Assembly (NCBI GenBank): GCA_963971225.1
Contig: OZ020269.1
Span: 36,229,264-36,293,263, forward strand
From: Melieria omissa
Taxonomy: Eukaryota > Arthropoda > Insecta > Diptera > Ulidiidae
DNA length: 64,000 nucleotides
Direction of reading: 5' to 3'
Below the pieces are notes generated by a model that was given only the letters and a program-made list of their open reading frames with translations, did no database searches and had not been told where the DNA came from. Position numbers and translations under genes: made by a program. Numbering within the stretch: position 1 is the first letter of the stretch; every line of letters starts with the position of its first letter. Below are positions 1-12,279 of this stretch, one piece after another.

Positions 1-776
1 ATTTACGACATTAATTTTTCTGATTTTTGTCCCTACTCGCGACACTGTGCGACGTATCGTTCTTGAAATGTTATTACGGCGTTGTCATATTTTCGTGCCG
101 TGCACTTTCTTGTTTGATAAAGTGCGAATACGTACGCAGCGCCATTAAAAATTATTAATTTATTTTGAAAATATCACACAGTTGGGGCGAACTTAAGCGC
201 ATGTAAATCGCACAGTAAGTTCCATGTCTCGGTAGCATAGTCGTTGTACTAACAGTTGTGCGCAAGTAAACTTTGGAAGTATGAGGGGGAATAAGTAAGT
301 AAACTCTGTCTTTCTTATTTTCTTATTCTTTTCTTACTCATGCACAAGTTGGTCGAAAGTTTGCTGAATAATTGGGTTGGCAGGATGGGCTACTTTCAAA
401 CCAGCAATAGCAGTATATGTACATATATGTACAAATATATATATATTTCAAAACTAGCGAAAATATGTACTCTTTTCAATCAAGTAACAAAAATTGCAAA
501 ACATTGAACGTTGTTGATTTCATTGTAGTTCACCCTGTATATTCATACAGATACTCAAAGCGTGTATGTACATTTATATTGTACTACATGAATATGACAA
601 ATGAAAACGCAATAATACAAATTAATTGCACCTTTTCAATGATTTGCTACTTAAACAAAGTTTTTGTTTTTAACAATAGACTCTCCACCTCCCCTTTGGC
701 TCTCTCTTTTTCTCTTTTGCTGCTAGATAAACAAAATAAGCGTGAGCTTTAAGTGAGCAATCAATTGGGTTTCTTG
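1..776. other. Flank downstream of the first P450 gene, no gene seen
   Basis: AT-rich sequence 3' of the minus-strand P450 at 777. Only short chance reading frames occur (for example 417-752, very rich in Tyr, Phe and Ile, without recognisable motifs). I see no repeat ends or RNA genes here. Confidence 0.5.
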
Positions 777-2781
777 CTAATTGGTTCGGGGCACAAATTT
801 CATCCAGAAAAGTTCTTTGGGCATCATTTGCACTCCTCGTATTGAGTTCGTCAGGTCTTTGCTCGTTTTTGCGGCCGGGAGGATCCTAAACTTCAGCAGT
901 ATGTGGTACAAAAGGGTCTTTGCTTCCATTAACGCCAGACGGTTGCCTGTTATAATGCAGAGAACAGCAACAACATAGCAAAATTGTTCTTAGTGTCAGA
1001 GGTAGTAATTACGAACCAATGCAACTTCTGGGCCCCACCCCGAACGGCATGTAACTCATTGGCCTTATTTCTTCCTTGCGCTCAGCGGAAAAACGCTCGG
1101 GATCGAACTGTTCCGGGTTAGGAAAATAGTTGGGATCGCGATGTATAGCGATAGTGGGCACCATCACCATTTCGCCCTTTTTGATTTCCACCACAAAATT
1201 GCCGGCGCCATCAGTCAGCTCGTAGTCGGCCGCGCACATCCGGTCCGTGGCTATTGCGGGTGGCCACTTTCGCAGTGACTCGGACAGCACCATGTCCATG
1301 TACGACATGCCCATGACGGTTTCGTACTGCAACGGTTTGCCGGCACGCTTTTTCTCCGTTTCCACAATCTCCTCGTACAGCCGATCCTGCACGACGGGGT
1401 TCTCCAGCAACTCGTGCGCAGTGAAACACAAGCACGTGGCCACCGACTCGAAACCAGCTATAAAGAAGATCAAGCACTGAGCCAGCAGGTCGTCGTCGTT
1501 ATACTCTGCGTGGAAGCCGTCAGTGTCCGATTGCTTTGACTCGTCGAAGTGGCGCTTGGCTTCCATCAGAAGTTGTATCATATCCGGACGGACGATGTTG
1601 TTTTCCCGGCGAATCTTCATGGCGTCAAACACCAAATGGCGGAAGTAATTGCTTTTCTTCTCACCCAGCATTGAAATGCGGAATGCCTGCCAGAGAATAC
1701 TTAAAAGATTAGTTTATCGCCGAAAGTATTGCAACGCCGTTGCACTACGATGCAAGTAGGCGGTGACTCACTTTCATTATTTTGGGAATGATAACGATCA
1801 GCATCATTTTCAGCAGCATCGAAAACTGGAATTGTGTAAACGACTTGCCGATGGTGTAGAACTCGTTCTTCTTGTTTGTAAATGAGTTGACCCTGATGCC
1901 GAAGGCTGTTGAAGCGATGGCGTCGTTGGTGAATCGCGTGAAATAGTCCTTCATCTCCAGCTCCAGCTCGGCTTTGTCAGAGGTTTTCAGCTCGCTCTCC
2001 AAGTAAGCCACGCCCTCGATGCAGCACTCGTTGACCAGCTCAAACATAAGTCGCAACTTACTGCCCGTGAAGGATGGCGACAATGTCTGGCGCATCTCCT
2101 TCCACTTGCGATCTTGTAAGACAATCAGGCTCTTGGCCATTATGTCGTGGCTCATGTCATTGAGAGCCGTTCTATGGTTGGAGAAAATGTCAAAGTCCTT
2201 GATGAAAATAGTTTTGATGCACTCCAAGTCTCGCACTAGAAAGATGGGATCCCGCATGCTATAGCTCCCATAGACTTTGCTACACGGAACAAAAAAGGGC
2301 TTAGTAACCTTTAAACGTTTAACGATATGGCAGAACGTAAATTATGAAACGTATTTGTTGATGGATATAAATTGTCGATATCGATATCAAGTCTGTTTAG
2401 AAAGCAGCACTTTTTCGTTGTTTTTAAAGTGTAACAGATAAGGTGGAACCCTAAAACTGTGATTATAAACAGAACAAGTGTATTACGTTGATATCTCTGA
2501 AAAAATGACCTCATCGTTCAAAAAACCTTGGGGATTGTCTCCAAGGTAGCTTTTTACAAGATTTCAACTAACCTGTTGTGAAAGTTCCGGTATTGGTTGA
2601 TGGTTGAGAGCATAATTGAGGACTTTCCGAAAATCACACCCAACTCTATATTGCCGATGCACGGATATGGTTTGTCATGAGGTACACCTCGTTGGCGCAG
2701 TACGTCGTATTTTGCCACCGACCACCGGTAGAGCACAAACAACAGCCCCGCTGTCACGGCCAGCCATTCAATATAGCCCAT
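777..2781 (-). CDS. Cytochrome P450, CYP9 family, Cyp9f-like
   Basis: Haem-thiolate monooxygenase, expected to be anchored in the ER by its N-terminus and to oxidise lipophilic substrates or xenobiotics with NADPH-P450 reductase. Four exons: 2781-2573, 2279-1772, 1686-1017 and 946-777. They join in phases 2, 0 and 1 at GT-AG borders to give about 518 residues, normal for the family. Seen in order: hydrophobic N-terminal anchor (MGYIEWLAV...), WKEMR (helix C), AGFES (I helix), ESLRK (ExxR), PERF, and the haem loop FGVGPRSCIG, whose last Gly codon is split by intron 3. I chose ATG 2781 over an in-frame ATG at 2823 because the two neighbouring P450s begin at the equivalent position (MAYVE, MALIE). 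From memory, the C-terminal KELFW block is Cyp9f-like rather than Cyp9b-like. The donor of intron 3 is the weak GTTCGT. No disabling mutation was seen. Confidence 0.93.
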
Positions 2782-3759
2782 TCTGGCGAGATATATACTG
2801 CCGGCAATATCGCAAGCAAACAACTACGACGCACGACACTAACGCACTGTTTACTGATTAATAATGAACGTTTTGGGAATGTTGAGTAGCTGTCGCCAAA
2901 ACACAGTCCGAAAGAATCTATATGCACGTTACAGAGCTTTTGCAAGCATTGTACGAAAAGCACAAATAAGCACAAAATGCTTATTTGACATGATGGCCGA
3001 AGTCTGACAATTCTGCTGGAATTTTGCATAAACTATCAAATTGAAGGTACATATGAAAATAAAATATATATAATCTACAGTTACACTAAAAAACTGCTAT
3101 TGCAAATTAGCTTTCGACCATGGCGAACGTAATTGCTTGGGCGGTGTTGTAATTTTGTTATTTGTTTACATACTTAATAAACGAAATATGGCTTTTATTG
3201 GGATTTGTGACAGCATTTAGAACTATTTGAATAAACTGTATCGTGCCACATAAAACTGGTTCATAACCAAACCTGAAAGAAGATATAAAAGTCCCAAAGT
3301 ATTTAAAATTTTCCACCTTTTTAACTGCTGCAAGAAATATGTCTCTCTATAGATCTATGTTTCTTTTTTAATAATAAGAGCTTTCTTTTCAACAATTAGA
3401 AAGTGATTTTAGAGTCCTGAATACGAGTATCAAACAATTTTGTTGATTGAATGTCGAAGCCATTTCTAGGCATGGTTAAAGTAAAATCGTCTCTGGGCGG
3501 GCATTACTGTTTAGTGACTAATTATTAAAATTGGGCGATTGCTTTCACCTTGATCAAAAACTATTGTAATTTTTAGTTTTAACGAATTTTTGAATTTCTA
3601 GTCTTTAACTCTGAAGGGTTAGTGTTTTGGCGTATTATTCTGATACGTTTTGGATGGATTCAAAGCCGGCAATTGCGGGATTTTTTCTATATTCTATTCT
3701 ATACATTGAAGAATTTTCAACAGAAAATTATAATTCATATTCATCTAATTGTTTGTCCT
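2782..3759. other. Upstream region of the first P450 gene
   Basis: AT-rich spacer 5' of the minus-strand P450. It should contain the promoter, but I see no convincing TATA/initiator pair. No supported coding region. Confidence 0.4.
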
Positions 3760-4697
3760 GACTGATTCACCCTAAAGCTACAGACATGAAATCTCATCTG
3801 TAAATCCACTTTTGAATGAGCCTCCGCTAAGATGGATTTTTTTTAATTTCGAGGTCTAAAAGAGCAAAATATTGGTAAGGTGTTGTATGAAGAAACGATA
3901 TTCAATGAGCCTATTGATTTAAAACTTGGTGAAAATACTCCAAATCAAAAATACTTAATTCGACACGTATTTTTTAGTTTTTAGAAAACTAAAATTTAAT
4001 GGCGTCAACAATGAGTTAATCGATGGGCCTATTGACCTCAAAATTGGTTGAAGCATTTAACATTGAAAATAATTAAACACGTGTCTTTCATCGAGAGTTA
4101 GAAACTTTTTATGGAGAAAATTTATGAAACTTGGTAAAAGCTCTTCAAATCAGAAATAGCTAATTCGACTCGGGTTTTTTCATTTTTTCGAAAAAAGCAA
4201 TCTGACGTTTTCAACCATGGGTTAAAAGGTTGTATGGAGAAACTGCGAAAAACCTGAATAAATGGGTCTATATACTCTTAACATGGTGAAAGTACTCTTA
4301 GTCAGAAATATCTCGAAAAAATCGAAAAATTTAACAACTTCTGCTTTCACTATAAATTTATGTTTCTCCATACAAATTGTTTAGTATGGAGAAACATGAT
4401 TTAATGGTTTTTATTTTTTTGCTTCAAATATGTAGTGAAAGCATTTGAAATTAGAAGTAATTCGACACGTGTTTCTCATTTTTCGAAAATCAAAATCTGA
4501 TGGGGTCTGATGGGTTAAAAGTTTATATGGAGAAATATGATTTAGTGGGTTTTTTGACTAAAAAACAGTGAAAGTATTACAAATGGGAAATAATTAGACA
4601 ATTATTTTTCATTAAAAGCTGACAAGTTAAAGGTTTGTTAGAAGTTTATGTAAGAAATCATAAAATTCATGTGTGCAAAGCTGCTGGACCCTGCTAG
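3760..4697 (+). repeat. Helitron-like non-autonomous repeat with degenerate tandem units
   Basis: The block holds several diverged units of roughly 120-170 bp. Each has a piece like TATGGAGAAACATGATTTA, then 'cctattgac', 'ttggtgaaa' and 'aattcgacacgt'. The right edge reads GGACCCTG followed by CTAG and then T, the CTRR|T end typical of Helitrons. The same tail occurs inverted at 14562 (GGGCCCTG, CTAG). Related units occur at 14562-15540 (minus) and 31310-31520. The left edge is approximate and no 5' TC end was identified. Confidence 0.5.
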
Positions 4698-6656
4698 TTT
4701 TTTTTATAAACTAATAGCAATTTTTACAGCATGCTTAGATTTTTTTTCTAAATTTAAATAAATGAGAAATACCCTGAATTACGAAATCCCGGTCGAAAGG
4801 AAAGTTTTCGATCTCCTAATAAAGCCAAGATCAGCGGATGTTATTAAGGGCTTCAGTTTTGTATCGGCTCGATTTCTGTGGCAAGGTTCGTTGTTGAACC
4901 AAAGTTATCCATTATACTATCACTATCCCTCCGTATATGTGAATGTGTCTGCATCGCATAAAAGCCAGTAAGTACTTCAGTAGTTCCTGGCGGTCATAGC
5001 CAGCGGTTTTATGCTCACTTGACAATCGAATCACGTACGTTAAAAATGACAGCATTTCATTGCATTAAGTGAAATCTTGCGAATGAAATTTTTTTTTGTG
5101 CGCAAAGTACCCCTGTCGGACTTGAGACAACAAGTTCTCAAAATACATTGGTTTTTCAACTGGTTGTTTGTCAGCTTAGTTGTCCAAGTGGTTGTCAGCG
5201 AATGCAAAAAGTGAGTTCGCGGCTAATCGTTCGTGTGCGCATTCATAAGCGAGAAGAACACATAAAAATGAGAAACACGAAACAGAGGTGAAATAATCAG
5301 CAAAAAACTGTTAATTCTGAAGTAGTCCTTTCAGAAATGACTGAACATGTCTGTTCCTATTCCCATGAGCGTTTTAACATTTCTCAAGGCTCGCTTGATT
5401 TGGAGAATTTGGAGTTTCTCATGGTGGGAACAGCAACGAATTGCGGAAGCAATAGTGGCTCGTGTTATAATAATTTTAATAAATTTAATTTTAAATTAAA
5501 CTGATAAAACTAATAAAAACCTATTTTTTTTACGAAATTTAGAACATTATTTATTTATTTATTCAGTAGTAATTTGTTAAAGTAAAGGAGAGCGACCGCT
5601 CACCTACAAAGCGTGGTAAACATGTTTTGTGCAAATGAATATTACAGGTGTTTTTTGTTTTTTATTCATTTTATTTAAATACATACACGAAAATTTACAA
5701 ATTTTATTGTTTTCATTAAGTTCAAGTGGTAAGAACAGTTCGCAAACTATTCGCTTAGCAACTGGTTTACTTACGACTTTGGACTAGTTGCGAAGAGATG
5801 CAGAAAGGGACAATTGGTTGCCGCCGTTTAAAAATAGTTCTTTTTCAGGAAACGGATCGGTTCTGCAGTCGTCACTTGTAGTTGTCGAAAAACTAGAATC
5901 TGACCAGTCGGAATTCCTGCAGTGCACTGGAAACACACAACCAAGTAACGCAATTCTTTTTGAATATCCCTTGGTGAATGGCGCCAAGCGCTCCGCTGTA
6001 TGGTCTGTCACTTTGCAAAATGTATTCAAGAAAATGCCTGCTAGGCTTGAAACCAATGATGTGTGGCCAAATAAAAAATTAGGTTATGTCTAGGGTTTAG
6101 TGTTTGGTGAACTAAAAAATGAAAAATATGCGCTTATTAAATGCTTCTTAGATCTGAAAAAATGTGTATACCTAGAGTTGGAAAAATTTAGTAAAACTTG
6201 TTTTTCATAAATTCTGTGTTCAAATCTTATAAGCGCTTCAGCCCATAATTACTTTTTTGAGCAGCACGCTTTTAAGGAATATGCAAGCACTCTTAACTCA
6301 GTGATGTCCTAAGTCGACTTAAACGTTGATGATTTTGTACCACAAAATTTCGCCTTCACTTCTGGAATCACAGAGTAACTCACAAAATTTGCAATCCTTC
6401 AATTTCTATATTTTAGTATTTAAAAATGTAGGAAATATAAATGCTTTTTATTGTAAATATGCAAAAATATGCACTTACAATTGAATGTAATTTCAAAGGA
6501 AATTTTCTGATTCGGAAAGATATTTTATCCATTTTGTTGAGAACACTCTTATGAAAAAACATGCATTTGTATGGAAGTCCGGACCCCAGTTATGACACTT
6601 CTTTTTAACGGGGCACTCAAAGCAACTGCATAACTACAAGGGAAAATATTTGAAAA
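4698..6656. other. Intergenic stretch without a supported gene
   Basis: AT-rich DNA. Two open frames stand out slightly: 4762-4971 (69 codons) and 5788-6093 (101 codons, mirrored by an antisense frame at 5784-6056). Neither shows a recognisable motif, splice context or initiation context, and I do not call them genes. No element ends were identified. Confidence 0.4.
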
Positions 6657-6740
6657 TTAACCCTTTCAGTCACAATGTCCAATATATTGGACAAGAGAGT
6701 CTGTAAAGTTTGCAACAGTCTACCGTAACTTTTCGTTTAA

Positions 6741-7018
6741 CCTTCCGATGGGCAGTAAATAGTTACTACACATTTGCACTTTGTCGTCTGGCCAGACGAA
6801 AACTGGGCGAGGCTTCTGACAAAGGTAAAGCACAATGACAGATGACGTTAATTATGTTAATATGGTAGGCAACATATGTAAGTATATATATATACAAATT
6901 ATGTTCATATATACTAACTTAGTTACCCACAAATACACTGTAAAAGGGAGATGAATCTGTGAGTTTTTTATTTGTTTGAACCATTTCGTCTGGCCAGACG
7001 ACAAAGTCCATCCGATGG
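6741..7018. mobile_element. TTAA-flanked MITE nested in the piggyBac element
   Basis: TTAA at 6737-6740 and 7019-7022. Ends are imperfect inverted repeats (CCTTCCGATGGGC against CCATCGGATGGAC). A perfect 16-bp palindrome TCGTCTGGCCAGACGA lies near each end (6784-6799 and 6986-7001). It contains no coding sequence. It resembles a non-autonomous piggyBac-type element. Confidence 0.7.
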
Positions 7019-7181
7019 TTAAATTTGTTATTGCTTTATGATATACGTAAAGATACGTAGATATATGATATACGTCAAACCGTTATGTCTCCGAACATGT
7101 GATGCTTGTTCATCGATCGCTGCATTTCTCGCTGTAATGTTATTTTTTGTGAACGAAGTTTTTTACAAGTAAAGAGCAATA

Positions 7182-7356
7182 CACCTAATTCTGTTTTTAC
7201 ACGGTCTATTTTTACACGGTTTTGATTTAACACGGTTTGAAAATAAAAAATTTTTAATTTTTTTACACGATTTTATTCACTTTAGCACGAAAAATTGAAA
7301 TTTTTTTAATTTTCTAACCGTGTTAAATCAAAACCGTGTAAAAACAGAATTAGGTG
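7182..7356. mobile_element. Palindromic MITE with TA duplication, copy 1
   Basis: Both ends read CACCTAATTCTGTTTTTACA as inverted repeats, flanked by TA. Nearly the whole 175 bp folds back on itself, with internal repeats of 'acacggttt' and 'ttttacacg'. A second copy lies at 55347-55536. The TA duplication suggests Tc1/mariner-type mobilisation. No coding sequence. Confidence 0.85.
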
Positions 7357-7577
7357 TACTTATCTTTAAAAAAAAAGTGTCTTATTTTATCAAATATAGC
7401 CTTATAAAAATTGGTATGTATCTTGTTAGCAATCATATAATTACTTTCAAGAAAAAAAAGTGCAAATAATATTTTTCCCTAAAAAATAAACTTGTCCATT
7501 ATAATGGACAAAACTTCTCAGAGGTTGTTGTTTTCACATAACTTGCTTTAGTACTTATTATATGTTTTCATAAAGAA

Positions 7578-9460
7578 ATGTATCCGCAAAGTGCTGTAAT
7601 TGAAGAAGAGCGAATGCTGAAAGCTCTAGAAAGAGATTCAGATATTGAAAATGACTACAACGATGACGATACGGTAGACATTGCAGTGGAAGGTGTACGA
7701 TGTCCTGAATCGTGTATTATTCAAAGAGAGCCAGGAGATGAGGAGAATGAGACCAACGCTGATGATAATGAGGAGCTAGAACTGGAAGAAGTATCCGTCG
7801 AAAATTTAGAAATTCCCACATTGCTCTTCACAAAAAGAAAGAAATAAAGTGGACAACAAGACTTTCACGGGAAACTATGCAAGAAGAAGTTTTTAATGCA
7901 ATGAAGTATTTGTACGACGATTTTTTTATTAAAGCTTCATATTTCACAAACGTTTACGCTATAAAGGGTCTAGTTTCCCTTTAATCTATTTTATTGTAGT
8001 TTCTAACATTTGTTTTCATTTTATTTGTTTAGGACATACAACTTTTAAATCACGTACAGTGAATGAAATTCGCGTCTTCTTTGCTCAACATATTATGATG
8101 AGTTGCTATAAGTTACAAAGAGTTCGTATGTACTTTTATAGGCGTTGGGGTATGCCATTCAATCACTATGACACTCAATCACTTTTTTTCTTTGAGGCAA
8201 CATTTGCATATTACTGACAATATGGCTCGACCAAGCGGGTGCACAGATCGACTCTATAAAGTGAGATTATAATTTCAAAAATAAAAAGTCGCCTACACCA
8301 ATTACCATTAGAAGAAAACCTTTGCGTCGACGAACAGATTATACCATTCAAAGGCAAGTTCGTGGCAAAACAATATGTCAAGGGAAAACCTTGCCCATGG
8401 GGTATTAAAGTTTTCTTTCTTTGTGGTAAAAGTGGTATGCCTTTTTATTTTGTTGTGTACCAAGGCTCCACCACTCCATTGAATCTGGCGCTGAGAAAAT
8501 CAATTGGCAGTGGATCGGCAATTGTGCTCGAACTAGCAAAACGAATCCCAGCTGAAACAAAAGGACTATCACTATTTTTTGATAATTACTTTCCCTCCTT
8601 TCAATTGTTCGAAATACTTCATTACAGAGGTATCAAGACTGTCGGAACTGTCCGATCGAACCGTTATGCAAACCCGCTAGTGCCAGACAATAAAACAATG
8701 GCTAGGCGAGGACGAGGATCATCTGCACAATGCTTTAGTGAAAATGGAAAAGTAATTTTTACAAGGTGGTATGACAATAAAGTTGTAAATCTTGCTTCAA
8801 ACTTCGTAGGAATTGGTGAGGAAGATAAAGCGCACCGATGGGACAAAAACTTGAAGGAGTACATTGAAGTTTGTCGACCAGAAGTTGTACGCCTTTATAA
8901 CGAAAGCATGGGGGGTAGATCTTTTAGATCAAATGATTCCATATTATCGTATCAATATTCGCACTAATAAGTGGACCGTGCGTATTATCATGCACTTTGC
9001 TGACTTAGCATTAACTGCAGCTTGGATGGAATACCGGAATGACTGTATGTCAAATGCAATACCGAAAAAACAAATTATAGATTCCTTGCATTTTCACGCT
9101 GAAGAGGCGAATAGCCTAATCCAAGTTCAAAAGATAAACACACAACCAGATAGATCCAATCCAGACTCTGAAGCCCCGACAACTTCACATGTATTTGAGG
9201 ACTATAATCATTCTAGTGAAGAGGATATCTGTTTGCCATCTCCACCTGTAAAACGTAAGCGATCAGTGCAAAAGGCCCCACCTGAGGAGATGCGCAAGGA
9301 CTAGATTTTACACATTCCTGTTTTTGTACAAGAAAAGAATTCTAGGCGTTTTAAAATGACGGGATGTACGGGAAAATCATTCTTTATGTGCCAAAAATGC
9401 AATGTGTATTTATGTGTGAAGCGTAATAAGAACTGTTTCGCCGAATATTATGAAAGTTAA
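7578..9460 (+). pseudogene. piggyBac transposase, inactivated
   Basis: The acidic N-terminal segment (7578-7847; many Glu and Asp) is followed by decayed sequence with stops and frameshifts (7848-8300). A well-preserved DDE core then begins around LCVDEQIIPFKG, which holds the first catalytic Asp, upstream of the frame at 8362. The core continues through FFDNYFPS (second Asp) and GVDLLDQM (third and fourth Asp). One extra G in a run of G near 8911 shifts the frame between YNESMGG and VDLLDQM. An in-frame TAG at 9302-9304 then separates the core from the C-terminal Cys-rich finger (CTGKSFFMCQKCNVYLCVKR), which ends at 9460. All four catalytic Asp codons survive, so inactivation may be recent for the 3' half but is older at the N-terminal half. 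Assembly error in the G run cannot be excluded. Confidence 0.9.
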
Positions 9461-9735
9461 ATAACACCAGTTTATATATCTTATCTGAAATAAAAAGTGA
9501 AGTATTATATAAAAGCTGCTTTCATTCACTTAGAAATAATACAATGCATATGCTAAAATGCGTATCCTCCGAATCACATTGTCCAATATATTGGACATTA
9601 CCTACTAGTCAAATGGCACACTATACAAGTATATATATTTTTTGCAGATTCGTGTTCAGTAGAGTGATATTAGTTTATATTAAAGTACTCAGATTTTTAT
9701 CTCGAACGGCTGATTTTCATGACTGAAAGGGTTAA

Positions 9736-10260
9736 AATAGATCTGAAGTATTAATGGTTTTTAAAAATAAGAAATCTTTTGCTACTGGAACGTAAAGACT
9801 ATAACATACAAGTGAGTAAAGGCTATGCAAGTCTAACGAATTTGACGATTCTTGCATTTCGCAGTGAAAACCCCTCAGCGCTCTCGTCTTCTCTCGTCCC
9901 CTATCCGGCAGCCAAGCCACCGTTCTTCGGCGACTATGCAGTGACAAAATAAACGAACATTATGACCGCTCCTTGGCGTCGTCCTGTCAGTAGGAAAGCC
10001 TAGCTATCTCCGCGTCGAAAGGGATATTCGAAAAATGTAATGAAAGCGCACGAATACCCAACATTTGCCTGAAACTAAAATGACTGCGGCGAAGAAGACC
10101 AAGCGAGCAGGAGACATGGCGTGAAAGCCATCGCCGACGCACTCTTATCCATGAAAGCTACCACATTCATCGTTGCTGCGACGGGCATTCGATGAAAAGG
10201 AAGCGAAAAATTGAAAAATGTTCGTTTCAATTGAAACTGAAGATGCAGTTCAACTACGTA
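9736..10260. other. Spacer between two TTAA elements
   Basis: About 525 bp of moderately GC-richer sequence without a supported gene. It includes 'ctcgtcttctctcgtcccc' near 9885. No element ends or RNA structures recognised. Confidence 0.4.
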
Positions 10261-10264
10261 TTAA

Positions 10265-10517
10265 CCCTTATTCTCATACCCGGGTACCCGGGTGCCCACT
10301 GCGATGTATTTTCGTGAAAAAAACTGACAAATAATGAAAATTTTTTTTTTACCTTCCGGATCCTCGTTATTTAGGTGAAAAGCGAACAAATCATATCAAA
10401 ATTTTATAAACACTTTTTAATTAACAAAATATTGAAAATTTAAAAATTTCATGAAATGGGTACCCGGGTACCCCGGGTGCCAAACGACGTTAGTAAGTTT
10501 GGGTATGAGAATAAGGG
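10265..10517. mobile_element. TTAA-flanked MITE with CCCGGG-rich subterminal repeats
   Basis: TTAA at 10261-10264 and 10518-10521. Terminal inverted repeats are CCCTTATTCTCATACCC. Just inside each end are 'cccgggtacccgggtgcc' blocks, GC-rich islands in an otherwise A/T-rich 253-bp element. No coding sequence. Probably a non-autonomous piggyBac-type element. Confidence 0.85.
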
Positions 10518-10521
10518 TTAA

Positions 10522-12214
10522 AAGGAAGTGAAGTTTTTTCAAAGCAAATTCATTCACACATTCATTCACACGAAAATATGTATGAACATAATTCTTGAAT
10601 TCCTCTTGCGTTAGGATTCTCTTGCACTTAGCCTCTCTTGGCCGATACATTCATATTATTTGAAAGCAATCAGCTAAGCTTATCGGTGGGCGAAGCCATA
10701 GGCGCACCTCGGGCGCGTGCTTTCCGAAAGCACAATTCTCTAGCCATAGTGATTTGAGTAGATGTCTAAATCTAGTCTGAATCTACTTATGAAGAGCATC
10801 ACTTACGAATAAATATGATTAAGAATGCATGAAATCGGTGCTTGAAACAAGTCCTACTTAAAATTCACTCCAAATCAAATTTAGTTGATTGACTGCTTAA
10901 TAGTAACTCAAAACTAACTGCAGGAAAATCGTATAGTTATTATTAATTAAAATAAGGCCAATGCCAACCAGGGCGACTTGATACTTGATATCTCTTCCTC
11001 AACATTGGCCATAGTTTTGATCCAGGGTAACCGATTTTGACTCACGGATGAAATTCTAGATATGTTTTAAATTATATTAACAAAAGATTGTTAACATTTT
11101 CCAATTTTTATTCATAGTTTGCAGATACCTAGTCGATTGAATATTCTTATTTTGTTGCTTTGAAGCTGATTGAAACTTGTTTGTTTACATCTATATATAT
11201 ATAAATGAATGTCTGTTTGTTGGTCACACGACACTAAAAGTCAAACACAAGACGGCCGATTGAGCTGAATCTTTCACGGAAGTTTCTTCTCTAACCTTTT
11301 TGTGCAAATTACAAAAAACTCAAACGTGCTGGAATATTACTTTCTTCGACAAAAAAAATCTGTCTGACGTCGTCTTTCAGAAATAAACGGTCGTTACTCT
11401 GTTGCTAAAATTATGTTCTACAGTGTTGTTTTTCACATACATACATTTTTTTAACAGTAAATGTGCGAAATAAACACTTGTTTACTGGTTTGTTAGTCTC
11501 TTCCAGTGTCCCTCGTCGCGTAATCACGTATAACATAATTTAACGGTTAGCTCAGGTCACACCGCGAAGCTTTCCCATAACCAGTATATTTTTAATTGGC
11601 TTAACGTTGATTCGGCTTAAGCTCTCAGTAAGTTGGGTTCCAGGTGCCCTCGAACCGTTTTGCAAAACCGTTACTTTAGCCCTGTTTGATGTATTGGGTT
11701 CGAAAAATAAACACACATAATGTGGCCCGTTCGCCGATACAAACATACATATGTATTTACATATTCTTGAGGGCATATGTGAACATGCTTACATATGGAT
11801 ACACAATATAAATATATACCTTTGTAGATTTTGTGATTAACACCGTCGCAGGTTAACCAAGAAGAGAGTGACATGAATAGACTATTGTGGGCGGTGTGTT
11901 GTAACGGTACCCCTCATCCGCCCCCAGCTCCAACAATCACAATGTGGAAATTGTGTGATGTGTTCTTGCTCGACGTATTTGTTTAATCGGCGCTCATTAA
12001 AGCGCTAGTCGAGCCGATACCATCGAACGGATTCCCGCGTCCTTCAGTGCTCTGCTATTTTTAAGCCTCTTCCCACCTCAACGGCAATGCGTCACACAAG
12101 GTCGGATGCGGTAATGAAGGCATTTGCAAATGAGAAGAAATAGTCGGCTTTCGGGAACAAGTAAAATTACCAAACTGCCAGTATTTAAATGCATATAATC
12201 TTAGAATAGAAAAT
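10522..12214. other. Intergenic stretch 3' of the second P450 gene
   Basis: No supported gene. Around 11190-11345 there is a possible Helitron 5' end, annotated separately. The remainder is ordinary AT-rich sequence. Confidence 0.4.
11190..11345 (+). repeat. Possible Helitron 5' end
   Basis: The sequence TCTATATATATATAAATGAA followed by 'tgtctgtttgttggtcac' after a 5' A is the usual look of insect Helitron 5' ends (TC start, A|T target). I could not find a matching CTAG tail downstream, so this may be a truncated copy. Right limit arbitrary. Confidence 0.35.
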
Positions 12215-12220
12215 TTTATT
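12215..12220 (-). terminator. Polyadenylation signal of the second P450 gene
   Basis: AATAAA on the minus strand, about 60 bases past the stop codon at 12280. Position and strand fit, but use is inferred. Confidence 0.5.
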
Positions 12221-12279
12221 CTACATGCATACGTAACATGGATACACGTGCATGAGAGTAATGACTGATGCCATGTCTG

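Larger units (their letters stand above)
6661..9731 (+). mobile_element. piggyBac element with TTAA duplication
   Basis: Flanked by TTAA at 6657-6660 and 9732-9735. Terminal inverted repeats are CCCTTTCAGTCA. A subterminal palindrome TGTCCAATATATTGGACA is present near both ends (about 6677 and 9582), a likely transposase-binding element. The interior carries a broken transposase reading frame (7578-9460). Two smaller elements are nested between the left end and the ORF (6741-7018 and 7182-7356). Without them the element would be about 2.6 kb, normal for piggyBac. Confidence 0.92.

Noticed and set aside
417..752. 111-codon frame near the left edge
   Set aside because: Composition is dominated by AT-rich codons, there are no motifs, and no splice or promoter context.
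3760..4697. CRISPR-like array
   Set aside because: The repeated units are diverged and unevenly spaced, with a Helitron-type tail in a eukaryotic genome. No CRISPR structure.
5784..6093. Overlapping 90-100 codon frames on both strands
   Set aside because: Mutually antisense frames in one block with no recognised motif. The plus frame needs a TTG start. Not enough to call a gene.
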